Origin: Heloderma charlesbogerti
Taxonomy: Eukaryota > Chordata > Lepidosauria > Squamata > Helodermatidae
Assembly: GCA_026122225.1 (NCBI GenBank)
Contig: JANEZZ010002065.1
Coordinates: 372,001-436,000 of the forward strand
Length of the DNA: 64,000 nucleotides
Direction of reading: 5' to 3'
The number at the start of each line of letters is the position of its first letter. The first letter of the stretch is position 1. Position numbers and translations under genes: made by a program. Of the stretch, positions 1-10,835 are shown in pieces. The notes under the pieces were generated by a model, which saw only the letters and a program-made list of their open reading frames with translations, ran no database searches and was not told the origin of the DNA.

Positions 1-2458
1 AAAAAGATGTCCTCTTCATCATAGGGGACTGGAATGCTAAAGTAGGAAGTCAAGAAATCACCGGGATAACAGGCAGGCATGGCCTTGGTGTACAAAATGA
101 ATCAGGACAAAAGCTAATAGAGTTTTGCCAAGAGAACACGCTGATCATAGCAAACACTCTTTTCCAACAGCACAAGAGACGACTCTACACATGGACATCA
201 CCAGATGGTCAATATCGAAATCAGATGGATTATGTCATTTGCAGCCAAAGATGGAGAAGCTCTATGCAGTCAGTAAAAACAAGACCTGGAGCTGACTGTG
301 GCTCAGATCATGACCTTCTTCTTGCAAAATTTCGGCTGAAATTGAAGAACGTCGGGAAAACCACTAAACCATTCAGGTATGACCTAAATCATATCCCTTA
401 TGAATATACAGTGGAGGTGAGGAATAGATTTCAGGGATTAGACCTGATAGACAGAGTGCCTGAGCAACTATGGATGGAGGTCCGTAACATTGTTCAGGAG
501 GCAGCAACGAAATCCATCCCTAAGAAAAAGAAATGCCAGAAAGCCAAGTGGCTGTCTGATGAGGCTTTACAAGTAGCTGAGGAAAGAAGGGAAGCAAAAA
601 GCAAGGGAGAAAGGGGAAGATATATCCAACTGAATGCAGAGTTCCAGAGAATAGCAAGGAGAGACAAGAAGGCCTTCTTAAATGAACAATTCAAGGAAAT
701 CGAGGAAACCAACAGAATGGGAAAGACTAGAGATCTCTTCAAGAAAATAGGGGTCTCAAGGGAACGTTTTGTGCAAAGATGGGCATGATAAAGGACAAAG
801 AAGGCAGGGACCTAACAGAAGCAGATGAGATTAAGAAGAAGTGGAAAGAATACAGAGAAGAACTCTACAGGAAAGATCTTAATGTCCTTGATAGCCATGA
901 TAGTAATGTCCTTGATAGCCATGATAGTGCAGTCACTGAACTTGAGCTGGACATCCTCGAGAGTGAAGTCAAGTGGGCCTTAGGAAGCATTAGTAACAAC
1001 AAAGCTAACGGAGATGACAGTATTCCAGCTGAGCTATTTAAAATCCTAAAAGATGATGCTGTTAAAGTGCTGCACTCAATATGCCAACAAATTTGGAACA
1101 CTCAGCAATGGCCGCAAGACTGGAAAAGGTCAGTTTACATTCCAATTCCAAAGAAGGGCAATGCCAAAGAGTGTTCAAACTACCGCACAATTGCGCTCAT
1201 TTCACATGCCAGCAAGGTGATGCTCAAAATCCTACAAGCTAGGCTTCAGCAGTATGCGAACTGAGAACTACCGGAAGTACAAGCTGGGTTTCGAAGAGGC
1301 AGAGGAACTAGAGATCAAATCGCCAACATTCACTGCATCATGGAGAAACCAAGAGAATTCCAGAAAAACGTCTATTTCTGCTTCATTGACTACTCTAAAG
1401 CCTTTGATTGTGTGGATCACAACAAACTGTGGCAAATTCTTAAAGTGATGGAAGTACCAGACCACCTTACCTGTCTCCTGAGAAACCTGTACGAGGGTCA
1501 AGAAGCAACAGTAAGAACCAGACATGGAACAACCGAGTGGTTCAAAATTGGGAAAGGAGTACGACAAGGCTGCATATTGTCACTCTGCTTATTTAACTTA
1601 TATGCAGAGTACATCATGAGAAATGCCGGGTTGGATGAATCACAGGTCAGAATTAAGATTGCCGGGAGAATTATCAACAACCTCCGATATGCAGATGATA
1701 CCACCCTAATGGCAGAAAGCGAAGAGGATCTAAAGAGCCTCTTGTTGAGGGTGAAAGAGGAGAGTGCAAAAGCTGGTTTGAAACTCAACATTAAAAAAAT
1801 GAAGATCATGGCATCTGGCCCTATCACTTCCTGGCATATAGAAGGGGAAGAAATGGAAGCAGTGACAGATTTTACTTTCTTGGGCTCCAAGATCACCGCA
1901 GATGGTGACTGTAGCCATGAAATTAAAAGACGCTTGCTCCTTGGCAGGAAAGCTATGGCAAACCTCGACAGCCTAGTAAGAAGCAGAGACATCACCTTGC
2001 CAACAAAGGTCCGTCTAATCAAAGCTATGGTTTTCCCAGTAGTAACGTATGGCTGTGAGAGCTGGACTATAAGGAAGGCTGAGCGCCGAAGAATTGATGC
2101 TTTCGAACTGTGGTGCTGGAGAAGACTCTTACGAGTGCCCTGGACTGCAAGGAGGTCCAATCAGTCAATCCTAAAGGAAATCAACCCTGAGTGCTCATTG
2201 GAAGGACAGATACTGAAGCTGAAGCTCAAATATTTTGGCCACCTAATGCGAAGAGAAAACTCTCTGGAAAAGACCCTGATGCTGGGAAAGACTGAAGGCA
2301 AAAGGAGAAGGGGACGGCAGAGGATGAGATGGCTAGATAGCATCACCCATGCAATGAATATGGACTTGAGCACGCTCCGGGAGAGTGCGCAGGACAGGAA
2401 GGCCTGGCGTGCTATGGTCCATGGGGTCACGAAGAGTCGGACACGACTGAACGACTGA
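1..2458 (+). pseudogene. BovB ORF2 (endonuclease-reverse transcriptase) pseudogene
   Basis: The endonuclease remnant contains SDHDLLLAKF near 307-336, followed by a lysine-rich linker. Reverse transcriptase motifs are in order: FIDYSKAFDCVDH near 1384, GVRQGCILS near 1555 and YADD at 1688-1699; the zinc-knuckle-like C-terminus ends at 2458. The reading is broken by a frameshift near 750-780, where the frame moves to the ORF beginning at 779. An in-frame TGA at 1262-1264 lies just before ELPEVQAGFRRG, with a further frame change before 1340. A 24-bp tandem duplication at 880-927 repeats the residues VLDSHDSN. The copy is not intact, although the stretch 1340-2458 is open and retains its catalytic aspartates. 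Confidence 0.9.
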
Positions 2459-2466
2459 ACAACAAC
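1..2466 (+). mobile_element. BovB (RTE-clade) LINE, copy 1, cut by window edge
   Basis: The sequence enters inside the endonuclease domain (readable motif GDWNAKVG near base 30), runs through linker and reverse transcriptase, and ends at the BovB 3' signature GTCGGACACGACTGAACGAC followed by an ACA-rich tail at about 2455-2466. The same 3' end recurs at 11395, 20046, 39134 and, inverted, at 61240. BovB copies itself by target-primed reverse transcription and is abundant in squamates. The 5' part lies outside the window. Confidence 0.93.
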
Positions 2467-3716
2467 ATACATATCTCCTTAGAGTCTTTGCAATGTTAGT
2501 GATACATTTCGTGACAATGCAAGTTGCTGATCGATGTCCCCAGCAGTTTGGGAGCATTGATTATTTAGGTTTAAAGCTGAGAAGACAGATTTTCCCACTG
2601 ATCTATTTCTGCATTAAATGGATGTAGGTGTGGAATATTTTAATCAAATACTCAACTTCACACATAGCTACTCCTTTAGGTTCTGTCAAGATGATGTTTC
2701 CAGAGAATGCTAGACAGAAACTAGATACCTTCTTTTCACCAATTTTTTCAGGTAAGAATAGACAAGCTTTTAGAGTAGAGCTCTTTTTCATGATGAATGT
2801 CAAAATACATACAGTAATAACACAAAGTATAGCCTTCCTGGATTGTCCAAAATCAGCATTTAAATGGGTGATCACACTTGATTGTTTCATTCATTCATTC
2901 ATTCACTTACTGTATTTCTGTGCCACTCAAGATCTGTGTGCAGCACTATTTACTGAATAAATTGACTGACTGATAGAGTAATTAAATTAAAATGCAATTA
3001 ACATTAACAATTAAAATCCATGAGTCCAATAGAACAACATCAGGAAGATAGATCTGTAGGTGACAGAATCATAAGGGAACAAGGCCAGCTGAGCACTTTT
3101 AATACATCCATAGGTGCTGTTCCAGGCTATTAAAGCTTTTGTGCAAAGGTACTCATTTCTCTAAGGAAGAAAATTTCATGACTTAATGGCTGGATGACCT
3201 CAAGCTTGAGGTCACACACATTTTCAAATCTCTATTTTTATTATCGTGATTTTATTTTCCATGGTCTTTTACATTTTATTGTATCAGTTGCTTTTAACCT
3301 TTGTAAACCTGTTTTATTATGTGAGCTGCCCGATTACTTCATTATAGGCTGGCACAAAAATATCATATAAATAAATAAATAAATAAATAAGGGAAGAGGA
3401 GCTCCCAAGGCCCAGACCATTGAAGATTAAAACCAGCAATTTAAATTGAGCTAAAATACTAACTGGCAAGCACTGTAGGTCTTTGAGAATGAGAATTTAT
3501 GAGCTTTTTTGTCTGATATGCATTAGCAAGGAATCTACCCTAGCCTGAACAACATTCACGTATGATCCCTCTTCATACCTCCCTGAACCTGAGGGAAAAT
3601 GGATGGCACCTGGCATAGAATCAGAAGGCCATTGATATAAAGGGTGGTATGCTTGTCTTTGCCAGACCTCACTTGGATAGCCTAAGCTGGGATCTTATGG
3701 GTATAGCTGAGTATCT
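2467..3716. other. Non-coding stretch with a LINE-like A/T tail
   Basis: No credible exon. There is a short CATT repeat at about 2888-2906. The part from about 3230 to 3390 resembles the 3' tail of an L2-type LINE (pyrimidine-rich, GAGCTGCCCGATTAC, then an AAAT run), but I could not fix its 5' edge. Confidence 0.4.
3367..3390 (+). repeat. (AAAT)n microsatellite
   Basis: Six units of AAAT directly follow the LINE-like tail described for the preceding stretch. Such runs are common LINE/SINE tails. Confidence 0.85.
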
Positions 3717-3880
3717 AAAATCATAGAATCATAGAATAGTAGGGTTGGAAGGGGCCTACAAGGTCATTGAGTCCAACCCCCTGCTCAACACAAGAATCCA
3801 AGTCAGAGCATCCCTGACAGATGGCTGTCCAGCCTCATCTTGAATGCCTCCAGTATGGGAGAGCCCACCACCTCCCTAGG

Positions 3881-4423
3881 TCATTGGTTCCATTGTCGCA
3901 TTGCTCTAACAGTCAGGACGTTTTTCCTGATGTTCAGCCGGAATCTGGCTTCCTGTGACTTGAGCCCATTATTCCGTGTCCTGCACTCTGGGATGATGAA
4001 GAAGAGATCCTGGCCTTCCTCTCTGTGACAACCTTTCAAGCACTTGAAGAGCGCTATCACATCTCCCCTCAGTCTTCTCTTCTCAAGGCTAAACATGCCC
4101 AGTTCTTTCAGTCTCTCTTCATAGGGCTTTGTTTCCAGTCCCCTGATCATCTTAGTTGCCCTCCTCTGGACCCTCTCCAGTTTGTCTGCATCCTTCTGAA
4201 AGTGTGGTGCCCAGAACTGGACACAGTACTCCAGATGAGGCCTAACCAGTGCTGAGTAGAGGGGAACTAGTACTTCCCGGGATTTGGAAGCTATGCTTCT
4301 ATTAATGCAGCCCAAAAGAGCATTTGCCTTTTTTGCAGACACATCACATTGTTCGCTCATATTCCGCTTGTGATCGACAACAATTCCAAGATCCTTCTCG
4401 CTTGTAGTGTTGTTGAGCCATGA
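3881..4423 (-). pseudogene. CR1 ORF2 C-terminal part
   Basis: The minus-strand translation gives KDLGIVVDHKRNMSEQC and then LEYCVQFWAPH, RVQRRATKMIRGL and FSLEKRRLRGD. These are the usual C-terminal blocks of CR1 reverse transcriptase proteins, downstream of the catalytic palm. The reading is open for about 160 codons from near 4360 down to 3881. The upstream palm is missing (see the CR1 entry), so this fragment cannot encode an active enzyme. Confidence 0.85.
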
Positions 4424-5251
4424 TAGGGGTGCACGAAAGTCACTTACCTGGTCTCGCAGCTTGCTTCGCGGTGGGGGGGAGGCGCTTCGCTGCTCCCCCC
4501 GAAGTTCAGGCCGGGGGGGGAGGCTTCCCTCCTCGCCCGGCCGAAATTCAGGCCAGGGGGGAGGCTTCCCGCCTCGCCCAGCCGAAATTCAGGCCGGGGA
4601 GAAGCGCCCCGTCTCCCCAGCTGCGAACCTCAAAAGAAAAAAAAAACGCCCCTGTGATAGGCTACGTAATGATTAACGTAGCCTATCACGGCTAGATCTG
4701 CAAAGTCAGCCGTGATAGGCTACGTTAATCGTCACGTAGCCTATCACGGGTGACTTTGAAAAAAAAAAAAAGCGCGTACGCAAATGGCGGCCCCCATAGG
4801 GAACTGCCATTCACGTTCCTTATTTGGTCCCTGTAGTCTACGTAAAGATTTACGTAGACTATGGTGAAAATAAGGGCAACGCTATTTGCTTTGCTTGTAA
4901 TGGCGGCGGTGATGATTTACGTAGCCTATCATGGCTGACTTTGCAAATCTAGCCGTGATAGGCTACGTTAATCGTCACGTAGCCTATCACGGGGGCGTTT
5001 TTTTTTTTCTTTTATTGGAATGGCAGCGGCGGCAGCCAGTCAAAAGACCGGCTGCCGCCTCTGCCCCTGTCGAAGACCTGCTGAACCGCCGCCGGGACCC
5101 GCCGCCTGGAGCGACGTTCGGGAAAGGTAAGTCCCATCCCGGGGGGGCGGGGGGGAGGGCGGAGAATTTCTCCCCAAAACTACTTCGGGGGGCCAAATAC
5201 GTTGGCACTCGGCCCCCCAAAGTTTCGGGGAGAAATTCTCCCCCATCCCTA
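4424..5251 (+). mobile_element. mhh-1: multi-hairpin non-autonomous hAT element (X left, Y right)
   Basis: Starts TAGGGGTG and ends CATCCCTA. The X end (4424-4640) holds an outward donor (CACTTACCTG at 4441, read on minus) and about three 42-bp GC-rich tandem units. The middle has palindromes built on TGATAGGCTACG/CGTAGCCTATCA at about 4652-4690, 4709-4749 and 4951-4992. The Y end carries the 107-nt exon-like segment and a terminal stem-loop of GGAGAATTTCTCCCC type. The flanks AGCCATGA and CTCCCCAG do not match, in contrast to most other copies, which agrees with the missing CR1 sequence around it. Confidence 0.85.
5020..5126 (+). other. Exon-like 107-nt ATG-to-splice-donor segment in mhh-1
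   Basis: ATG at 5020, then an uninterrupted frame (begins MAAAAASQKTGC) to a consensus donor, GGAAAG|GTAAGT, with GT at 5127-5128. Length 107 nt gives 35 codons plus two bases. The same length and frame recur in six other copies. I infer a first-exon-like module; no transcript evidence is available. Confidence 0.45.
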
Positions 5252-6014
5252 CTCCCCAGTTTGAGAAGGTCCCATTGATAAGCACTCTTTGAGTCCGATT
5301 CTGTAGCCAACTGTGGATCCACCGGATCCTTGTTTCATCTAGCCCACTTTGAGCTAGTTAGCTCATCAGGATATCATGGGGAACTTTGTCGAAAGCTTTG
5401 CTGAAGTCAAGGTATATGATGTCTTCAGCATTCCCACGGTCCACAAGGGAGGTTACTTGATCAAAAAATGAGATCAGATTTGTCTGGCAGGACTTGTTTT
5501 TGACAAATCCATGCTGGCTTCGAGTAATCACTGCATTGTTTTCAAGGTGCTTCCAGACAGGTTGCTTTATCATCTGATCCAGAATTTTCTCAGGGACTGA
5601 TGTCAGACTGACTGGTCTGTAGTTCCCAGGTTCCTCCTTTTTACCCTTTTTGAAGATAGGGACAACATTAGCCTTCCTCCAGACATCTGGCACTTCACCT
5701 GTCCTCCATGATTTCTCAAAGAGAATAGACAGCAGTTCTGAGAGTTCTTCTGCCAGTTCCTTTATTACTCTAGGATGCAATTCATCTGGCCCTGGAGATT
5801 TGAACTCATTCAAAGTCATTAGGTGTTCCTTGACCATATGCCTATCAATCTCAAGCTGCAATCCTGCCCCTTCAGCCTGTACTTTGCCTTTGCCAAGGGG
5901 CTCATAGACCCTCTTTTGGGAGAAGACTGAGCCAAAGTAGGAACTGAGCACCTCTGCCGTTTCTTTGTCATCTGTTATCGTTTTGTCATCCTTATTTAAT
6001 AGCTGAACAACCAT
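5252..6014 (-). pseudogene. CR1 ORF2 N-terminal reverse transcriptase part
   Basis: The frame is open from 6014 to 5358 and encodes the linker and fingers/palm start: SPGPDELHPRVIKE, PVSLTSVPEKILD and motif A YLDFSKAFDKVPHD. After the residues DILMS comes an in-frame TAA. Recognisable CR1 coding resumes behind it (SGLDETRIRWIHSW, LINGTFSNWG) and stops at the mhh-1 boundary at 5252. Motif A survives; motifs B and C (YADD) are absent. Confidence 0.88.
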
Positions 6015-6163
6015 TTCTCTCCTCTGCCTTGCACGTAGCTGAAGAAAGCCTTTTTGTTGTTTTTAGCATCCCTAAAAGCATCCTCTCTGAACTTACCACA
6101 TTGCCCTGAGTGCCTTGCAGACAGGCTCCTGAATAAAGTTGTGACCTTCTAACCCTACCATCT

Positions 6164-6165
<2 letters not shown>

Positions 6166-6204
<39 letters not shown>

Positions 6205-6205
6205 T
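6166..6205 (+). repeat. (CT)n microsatellite
   Basis: An almost uninterrupted run of CT dinucleotides just upstream of the 5' limit of the CR1 copy. Confidence 0.9.
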
Positions 6206-7299
6206 CATTGTGGTTAAGTGACAATTGAAGCCAGAGTTGGGGATGTTTCCCCCTCTCCCTGCAATACCCACACCCAACAGCACATAGTTCAGGAAGCGTC
6301 CTTGACTCCAGAGAGGCTTTTTGTTTGGCACAGTCAGGTGCAGGGGAGAAGATGATACTGTGGCCATGTGTCCCCTATTTTCAAATAGAGGACAGTCCTG
6401 TGTTTAAAAGTTTATCAGAGGACAGTCCTCTGTTTGAAGGTATCCTCTGTTTGAAGGGTTGCCAAGTTCAATTTAAAGATAAAGAGCCATAAGAATGGAG
6501 AGCAGGAGTACTGACATTGCCCATTAAGAGTTAGCATCTGGACAGCAGATTGAGCAGACACACAAGGCGCCTGGTCACTGTCTTCCAAACTATGGTCAGG
6601 TACTGTATTTGTATTTAAAATTATAGTAAATATGACTAAACGTTCATTTATATCTATAATTCAGTGTATGCAAAATGTATGCAAATTTGTGCCCTATTTT
6701 GTCCTCTTTTTCTGATGAAGCATTTCTCTTTTTTGGTAGTGTGTAAGTGGCCACCTTAGCAGGGGATGTGAAAGAATCTGTGAAATTCCTGGACAGAGCA
6801 ATCCTATCAGGATAGGCGGCTGCCTCTGAACCTATTCAATGCACAGTGGGAGGAGTGTGGAGGGGATCCTCTCCTTCATGCTCCAGCCGCCCTGCATTCA
6901 TGGCTAGACTGCTGATTTCAGCTGTCTAGCCATGGGAAGAAGAAGCACAGGATGGGGAGGCTGGATGATGCATAGGAAGTGTTGTGCCAGCACTTCCACA
7001 CTCTCTACCCCGGGAATGCCCCCTTTTGCCCCACTCGGTGGACCAGAGACCAGGGAAAATTCATGCCGCCTACCAAGGGGGTGGGGGAGGGGCGGGCAGG
7101 CAGTTCTTCAGGGACCGATCTTGGAGCGCATGCTCCGAGGTCAGTTCCCAGAAACCGACCAATCCTATGGCCATCTAGCCACTGTCTAGAGGCCATAAGA
7201 TTTCACCCAAGTTAATTTCCAAGACACTGACTTTCTTTAAAATATGCATAAGTGATTCCCAAAATAATTGTTTCTTCCTCTCTCTCTCTCCCTCTCTCC

Positions 7300-7330
<31 letters not shown>

Positions 7331-8587
7331 GTTCTGGCATATCCTGTCTTAATCCTGAAAGCATCTGCAGTAGAGAGGACATTCTGTTTGCATTATATTG
7401 TCCAGGCTAGTAATAATCTAAGTTTTTATTCTGCTTGCAATATAGCCCATGGTTGCCTGCATTATGATAAGAGAACAGGGATGTCAGAGAATTGAAATCC
7501 ATTTAGGGGTGGAGTTCAATTTGGTTCCTGCAGTGGTGCCCAACTCGATCTGCAGCAAGTTGGTGCAGTTTGCAGATTTTCCTGTCATTTTGCACATTTT
7601 CCCCCATAGATTCCACAATTTGTACAAATTTGGCCATAATTTTCACACATTCGGCCATAATTTGTTCAAATTGTTCAGAAATATGCATAATTGCTCAGAA
7701 ATTGTGCAAGTTGTGGAACCTACAGGGAAAAATGCACAAGCAAAGTTCCTGGAGTTCAAGGAAAAGCCTGCAGCTTGGCTCACAAACAGAGATCAAGCTG
7801 TGCATGCTGCAGAAGTCCGTTCAGTCAAAAAAGAAATGGATTTCCCAGTGATGGGACATTCCTATAAGAAAATGACCACCACATTCTGAGGATTTTCAGG
7901 GACTCCAGTTCAGGCAGCAAAATAAACATGCTTATATTGACAAAGTCATAAGGAGGGTCCACACATTGCATTCAACATATGTATATGTACACAGATTGTT
8001 GACCTGCATTCTGTTCACATAATGTTCAACATGTGCACAGTCTATGCATACATACTGCACACAGATTGCTGATCTGTACACTCATACAGTTATTCATATG
8101 TAATGGAGTGACATTTGTTCATATAAGGCTTTCTGGGTGATAACTCAGTATGCTTTAGCCCATTGAAAGACCTCAAAGAACATGTGACAGAATAGTGTAA
8201 CTCTTACATTGCTGCTGTAGTATTCAAGCTTCTTGATTAATAGTTGACATAACGCATGCTTGGATCTTGAGTAGATGGATTCCTTTTTTCTAATTCAGGG
8301 AATTGCATATAGAAGCTCTGCTGCTTCCCTTCACAGAAATAAATCCCAGTGTCTTCAATGGGGCTTGCATAGGATTGTGATCTTTGGAAAACTTACTAGT
8401 TTTACCTAGACCATTATAAATATAAATCGTCCAGTTGTGAATAGTTGGGGTTTTTTTAATTATCTATCCACCAAAAACACTACTATGAAACTTTGAGAAC
8501 TGAAAAAAAATGTGTGAAAGTCAAAAATATTTGCTCACAATTTATTTAATAAGGAGGGAAAAAGAAGTATGGAAGCAGTAGGAATAC
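6206..8587. other. Non-coding stretch, old unrecognised repeats
   Basis: No credible gene. Small features: AGGACAGTCCT-type units repeated near 6380-6460; a GC-rich part at 6930-7170; and at 7502 the motif TAGGGGTGGAG, which looks like another hAT tip followed by a string of near repeats on ATTTTGCACATTTT and CATAATTTTCACAC (about 7560-7720), without a matching right end. A partial copy of a common reptilian short repeat (CATAGGATTGTGATC) is at about 8336-8383. Confidence 0.4.
7277..7327 (+). repeat. (CT)n/(CTCTCC)n microsatellite
   Basis: Pyrimidine run of CT with interspersed CC. No function is assignable. Confidence 0.9.
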
Positions 8588-9009
8588 AGATGGGTGAACT
8601 CACTGGAGCCCGCCTTGTGTGCCATGCACCAGGCCCCCACTGGCAGGCCATCCCTGTTCAGCAAGCAGCGTGCAACGTCTCCACATCCCATGAGCCTCCA
8701 TTTTGTGTAAAAATAGCAACTCCAGTATTTATATAAGTTGCCATTTGCATAAAATGGTAGCTGTAAATAGCTCTATTTATGCAAAATTACTATTTACACA
8801 AAACTGCATAAAATGACAGCCATAAATAGCCCTGTTTACACAAAATGGTCCAATTTGACCATTTATGCCTGTAATTTTCCATAAATGGGGCTATTTACAG
8901 TGTCCATTTTACACAAATATTGACTTACATAAATAGTGAAGCTGCCATTTTTACACAAAATGGTGGCTCACAGACAAGCAGGGATCCCCACGCTCACCTG
9001 ACTTGATGC
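8588..9009. mobile_element. Probable AT-rich hAT-like MITE
   Basis: The left side reads ACAGATGGGTGAACTCAC, close to the tip of the element at 55425 (TAGGGATGTGCAAACTCAC). The interior (8698-8970) is a series of alternating inverted units on ATTTTGTGTAAA and TTTACACAAAAT. The right limit is unclear and no target duplication could be found. Element mhh-2 is inserted immediately to the right. Confidence 0.4.
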
Positions 9010-9017
9010 ATGCCAAG

Positions 9018-9825
9018 TAGGGGTGCACGAAAGTCACTTACCTGGTCTCGCAGCTTTTCGCGATGGGCGGGAGGCACGTAACTGCTCTCCCCGCGAAATT
9101 CAGGCCGGGGCGGAGGCTTCCCGCCTCGCCCGGCCGAAATTCAGGCCAGGGAGGAGGCGCCTCGCCTCGCCCGGCCGCGAAATTAAAAGTTAAAAAAAAA
9201 AACACCCCCGTGATAGGCTACGTGACGATTAACGTAGCCTATCATGGCTAGATCTGCAAAGTCAGCCGTGATAGGCTACATAAATCATCACGTAGCCTAT
9301 CACGGGTGACTTAAAAAAAAAAAAAAAAGCGCGTACGCAAATGGCGGCCCCCATAGGGAGCCGCCATTCGCGTTCCTTATTTGGTCGCTGTAGTCTACGT
9401 AAATCTTTACGTAGACTACAGTGACCAAATAAGGAATGTGAATGGCGGCTCCCTATGGGGGCCGCCATTATCTGTACGTGCTTTTTTTTTTTTTTTAACT
9501 TGACTTTGCAAATCTCGCCATGATAGGCTACGTTAATCGTCACGTAACCTATGACGGGGGCATTTTTTTTTATTATTTTATTGGAATGGCGGTGGCGGCA
9601 GCTGGTCAAAAGACCGACTGCCGCTCCCGCCCCGGACGAAGACCCGACGAACTGCCAGCCGGACCCGCCGCCGGGAGGGACATTTGGGAAAGGTAAGTCC
9701 CGTCCCGTGGGGGGTGCGGGGGGTGGGGGGGTGCGGAGAATTTCTCTCCGAAACATGTTCGGGGGGCCGAACACGTTGGTGCTCGGCCCCCCGAAGTTTC
9801 GGGGAGAAATTCTCCGCCATCCCTA
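9018..9825 (+). mobile_element. mhh-2: multi-hairpin hAT element (X left, Y right)
   Basis: TAGGGGTG at 9018 and CATCCCTA ending at 9825. Flanks ATGCCAAG (9010-9017) and ATGCTGAG (9826-9833) agree at six of eight positions, a decayed duplication. Inside are two TGATAGGCTACG palindromes (about 9208-9250 and 9266-9303). A mirror pair CAAATGGCGGCCCCCATAGG / CCTATGGGGGCCGCCATT flanks a central TCTACGTAAA palindrome near 9397-9420. A further TGATAGGCTACG palindrome lies at about 9520-9556. Runs of 10-16 A or T separate the modules. Confidence 0.87.
9586..9692 (+). other. Exon-like 107-nt ATG-to-donor segment in mhh-2
   Basis: ATG at 9586-9588; the frame is open to the donor GGAAAG|GTAAGT at 9693. 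The residues start MAVAAAGQKTDC. It differs from the mhh-1 segment by many substitutions but by no net indel. Confidence 0.45.
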
Positions 9826-9833
9826 ATGCTGAG

Positions 9834-9998
9834 TCAGGCAAGTATAGGGATCCATAGACTGGCATCCGGGGGACCAAGCCAGAAAAAAATCACCGAGCCC
9901 CAGACAGACTCTCATGACATCCCTAAATAAGAACAATTCAAATAACTACAATTTAAGGTAAGTTTCTACACAAAGCAATACAAGAAGTAGGAGGTCAG
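9834..9998. other. Short unrecognised spacer between two mhh copies
   Basis: No repeat or gene recognised; ends with GAGGTCAG at the mhh-3 border. Confidence 0.5.
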
Positions 9999-10835
9999 TA
10001 GGATGTCAGAGAATTTCGCCACGAATCTCTGGGAGGCCGAATGCCAGCACATTCGACCCCCCAAAATCGGTGGCGGAACAGTCTGCCCCCCCGCCCCCCC
10101 CGCCGGGATGGGACTTACCTTGGGCGGATCATCCTGGCGGCGGCTCCGGCGGCGGTGCGGCGGCTGGTCTTCTGACCGGCTGCCGCCACCACCATTCCCA
10201 GTAAAAAAAAAAAAATGTGATAAGCTATGTAAAGATTTATTTAGCCTATCATGGCTAGATTTTTTAAAAAACACCATGATAGGTTACATAAATGTTTACG
10301 TAGCCTATCATGGCTGATTTAAAAGAAAAAAAAATGTGCGTACGCAAATGGCGGCGCCCATGGGCGCCGCCATTTGTGTTCCTTTTGGCATGTCTTAGTC
10401 TACATAAACATTTTCGTAGACTAAGACAGCGAAAATAAGGGGAATGCAAATAGCGTAGACCCTATGCTATTTGCGTTCCCCTTATTTTCGCTGTAGTCTA
10501 TGTAAATGTTTACGTAGACTAGACGTACCAAAATAAGGAACACAAATGGCGACGCCCATGGGCGCAGCCATTTGCCTACGCGCAGTTGTTGTTGTTTTTT
10601 TCACTCAGCCATGATAGGCTACGTAAACATTTACATAGCCTATCACAGCTGGCTGCAGGGACGCAAACGGCGGCGGCTATGGCCGCCGCCAATTGCGTTC
10701 CCGGACGGCCAGGATTCGTGGCGGGAGGGACGGGGCACCTCCCCCCCAGCCAGAATTTCAGGGGGAGGGACGGAGTGCCTCCCCCCCACCATGAAAAAAA
10801 TTTCGGTACAGGTAAGTGACTTTCATACATCCCTA
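9999..10835 (-). mobile_element. mhh-3: multi-hairpin hAT element (Y left, X right)
   Basis: Left tip TAGGATGTCAGAGAATTTCG (one G lost), right tip CATCCCTA ending at 10835. It contains about nine hairpins in a row: TGATAAGCTATG at 10218, TGATAGGTTACA at 10275, CAAATGGCGGCGCCCATGGG at 10343, TAGTCTACATAA at 10396, a CTATTTGCGTTCC one at 10440, TAGTCTATG at 10495, CAAATGGCGACGCC at 10543, TGATAGGCTACG at 10612, and CAAACGGCGGCGG at 10664. Flanks (GAGGTCAG / ACTGTAGC) do not match; the right flank is BovB and the left is not. A shortened 77-nt form of the ATG-to-donor segment lies on the minus strand at 10195-10119. Confidence 0.82.

Larger units (their letters stand above)
3717..6160 (-). mobile_element. 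CR1 LINE, minus strand, interrupted
   Basis: Its 3' end lies at the left edge: ATCATAGAATCATAGAAT at about 3720-3737 is the inverse of the CR1 terminal ATTCTATG repeat. ORF2 sequence follows rightward in two blocks, about 3881-4423 and 5252-6160. Element mhh-1 (4424-5251) sits between them. Some 300 bp of reverse transcriptase, including the region that should hold YADD, is absent between the blocks, so the break is not a simple insertion. Confidence 0.9.

Noticed and set aside
1340..2458. Intact BovB reverse transcriptase gene
   Set aside because: The stretch is open but upstream frameshift and stop separate it from the endonuclease, and motif B has a Pro-to-Leu change.
5020..5126. First exon of a host gene
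   Set aside because: The same segment occurs at least seven times inside transposons in this window; a host origin may be ancestral, but it is not a unique gene here.
4422..5252. Tc1/mariner origin (TA at both ends)
   Set aside because: TA belongs to the tips; copies with clean borders show 8-bp duplications, which fits hAT.
9260..9320. GC-rich hairpin followed by a T or A run, like an intrinsic terminator
   Set aside because: The pattern recurs in every mhh copy on both strands and the DNA is eukaryotic; no bacterial transcription context.
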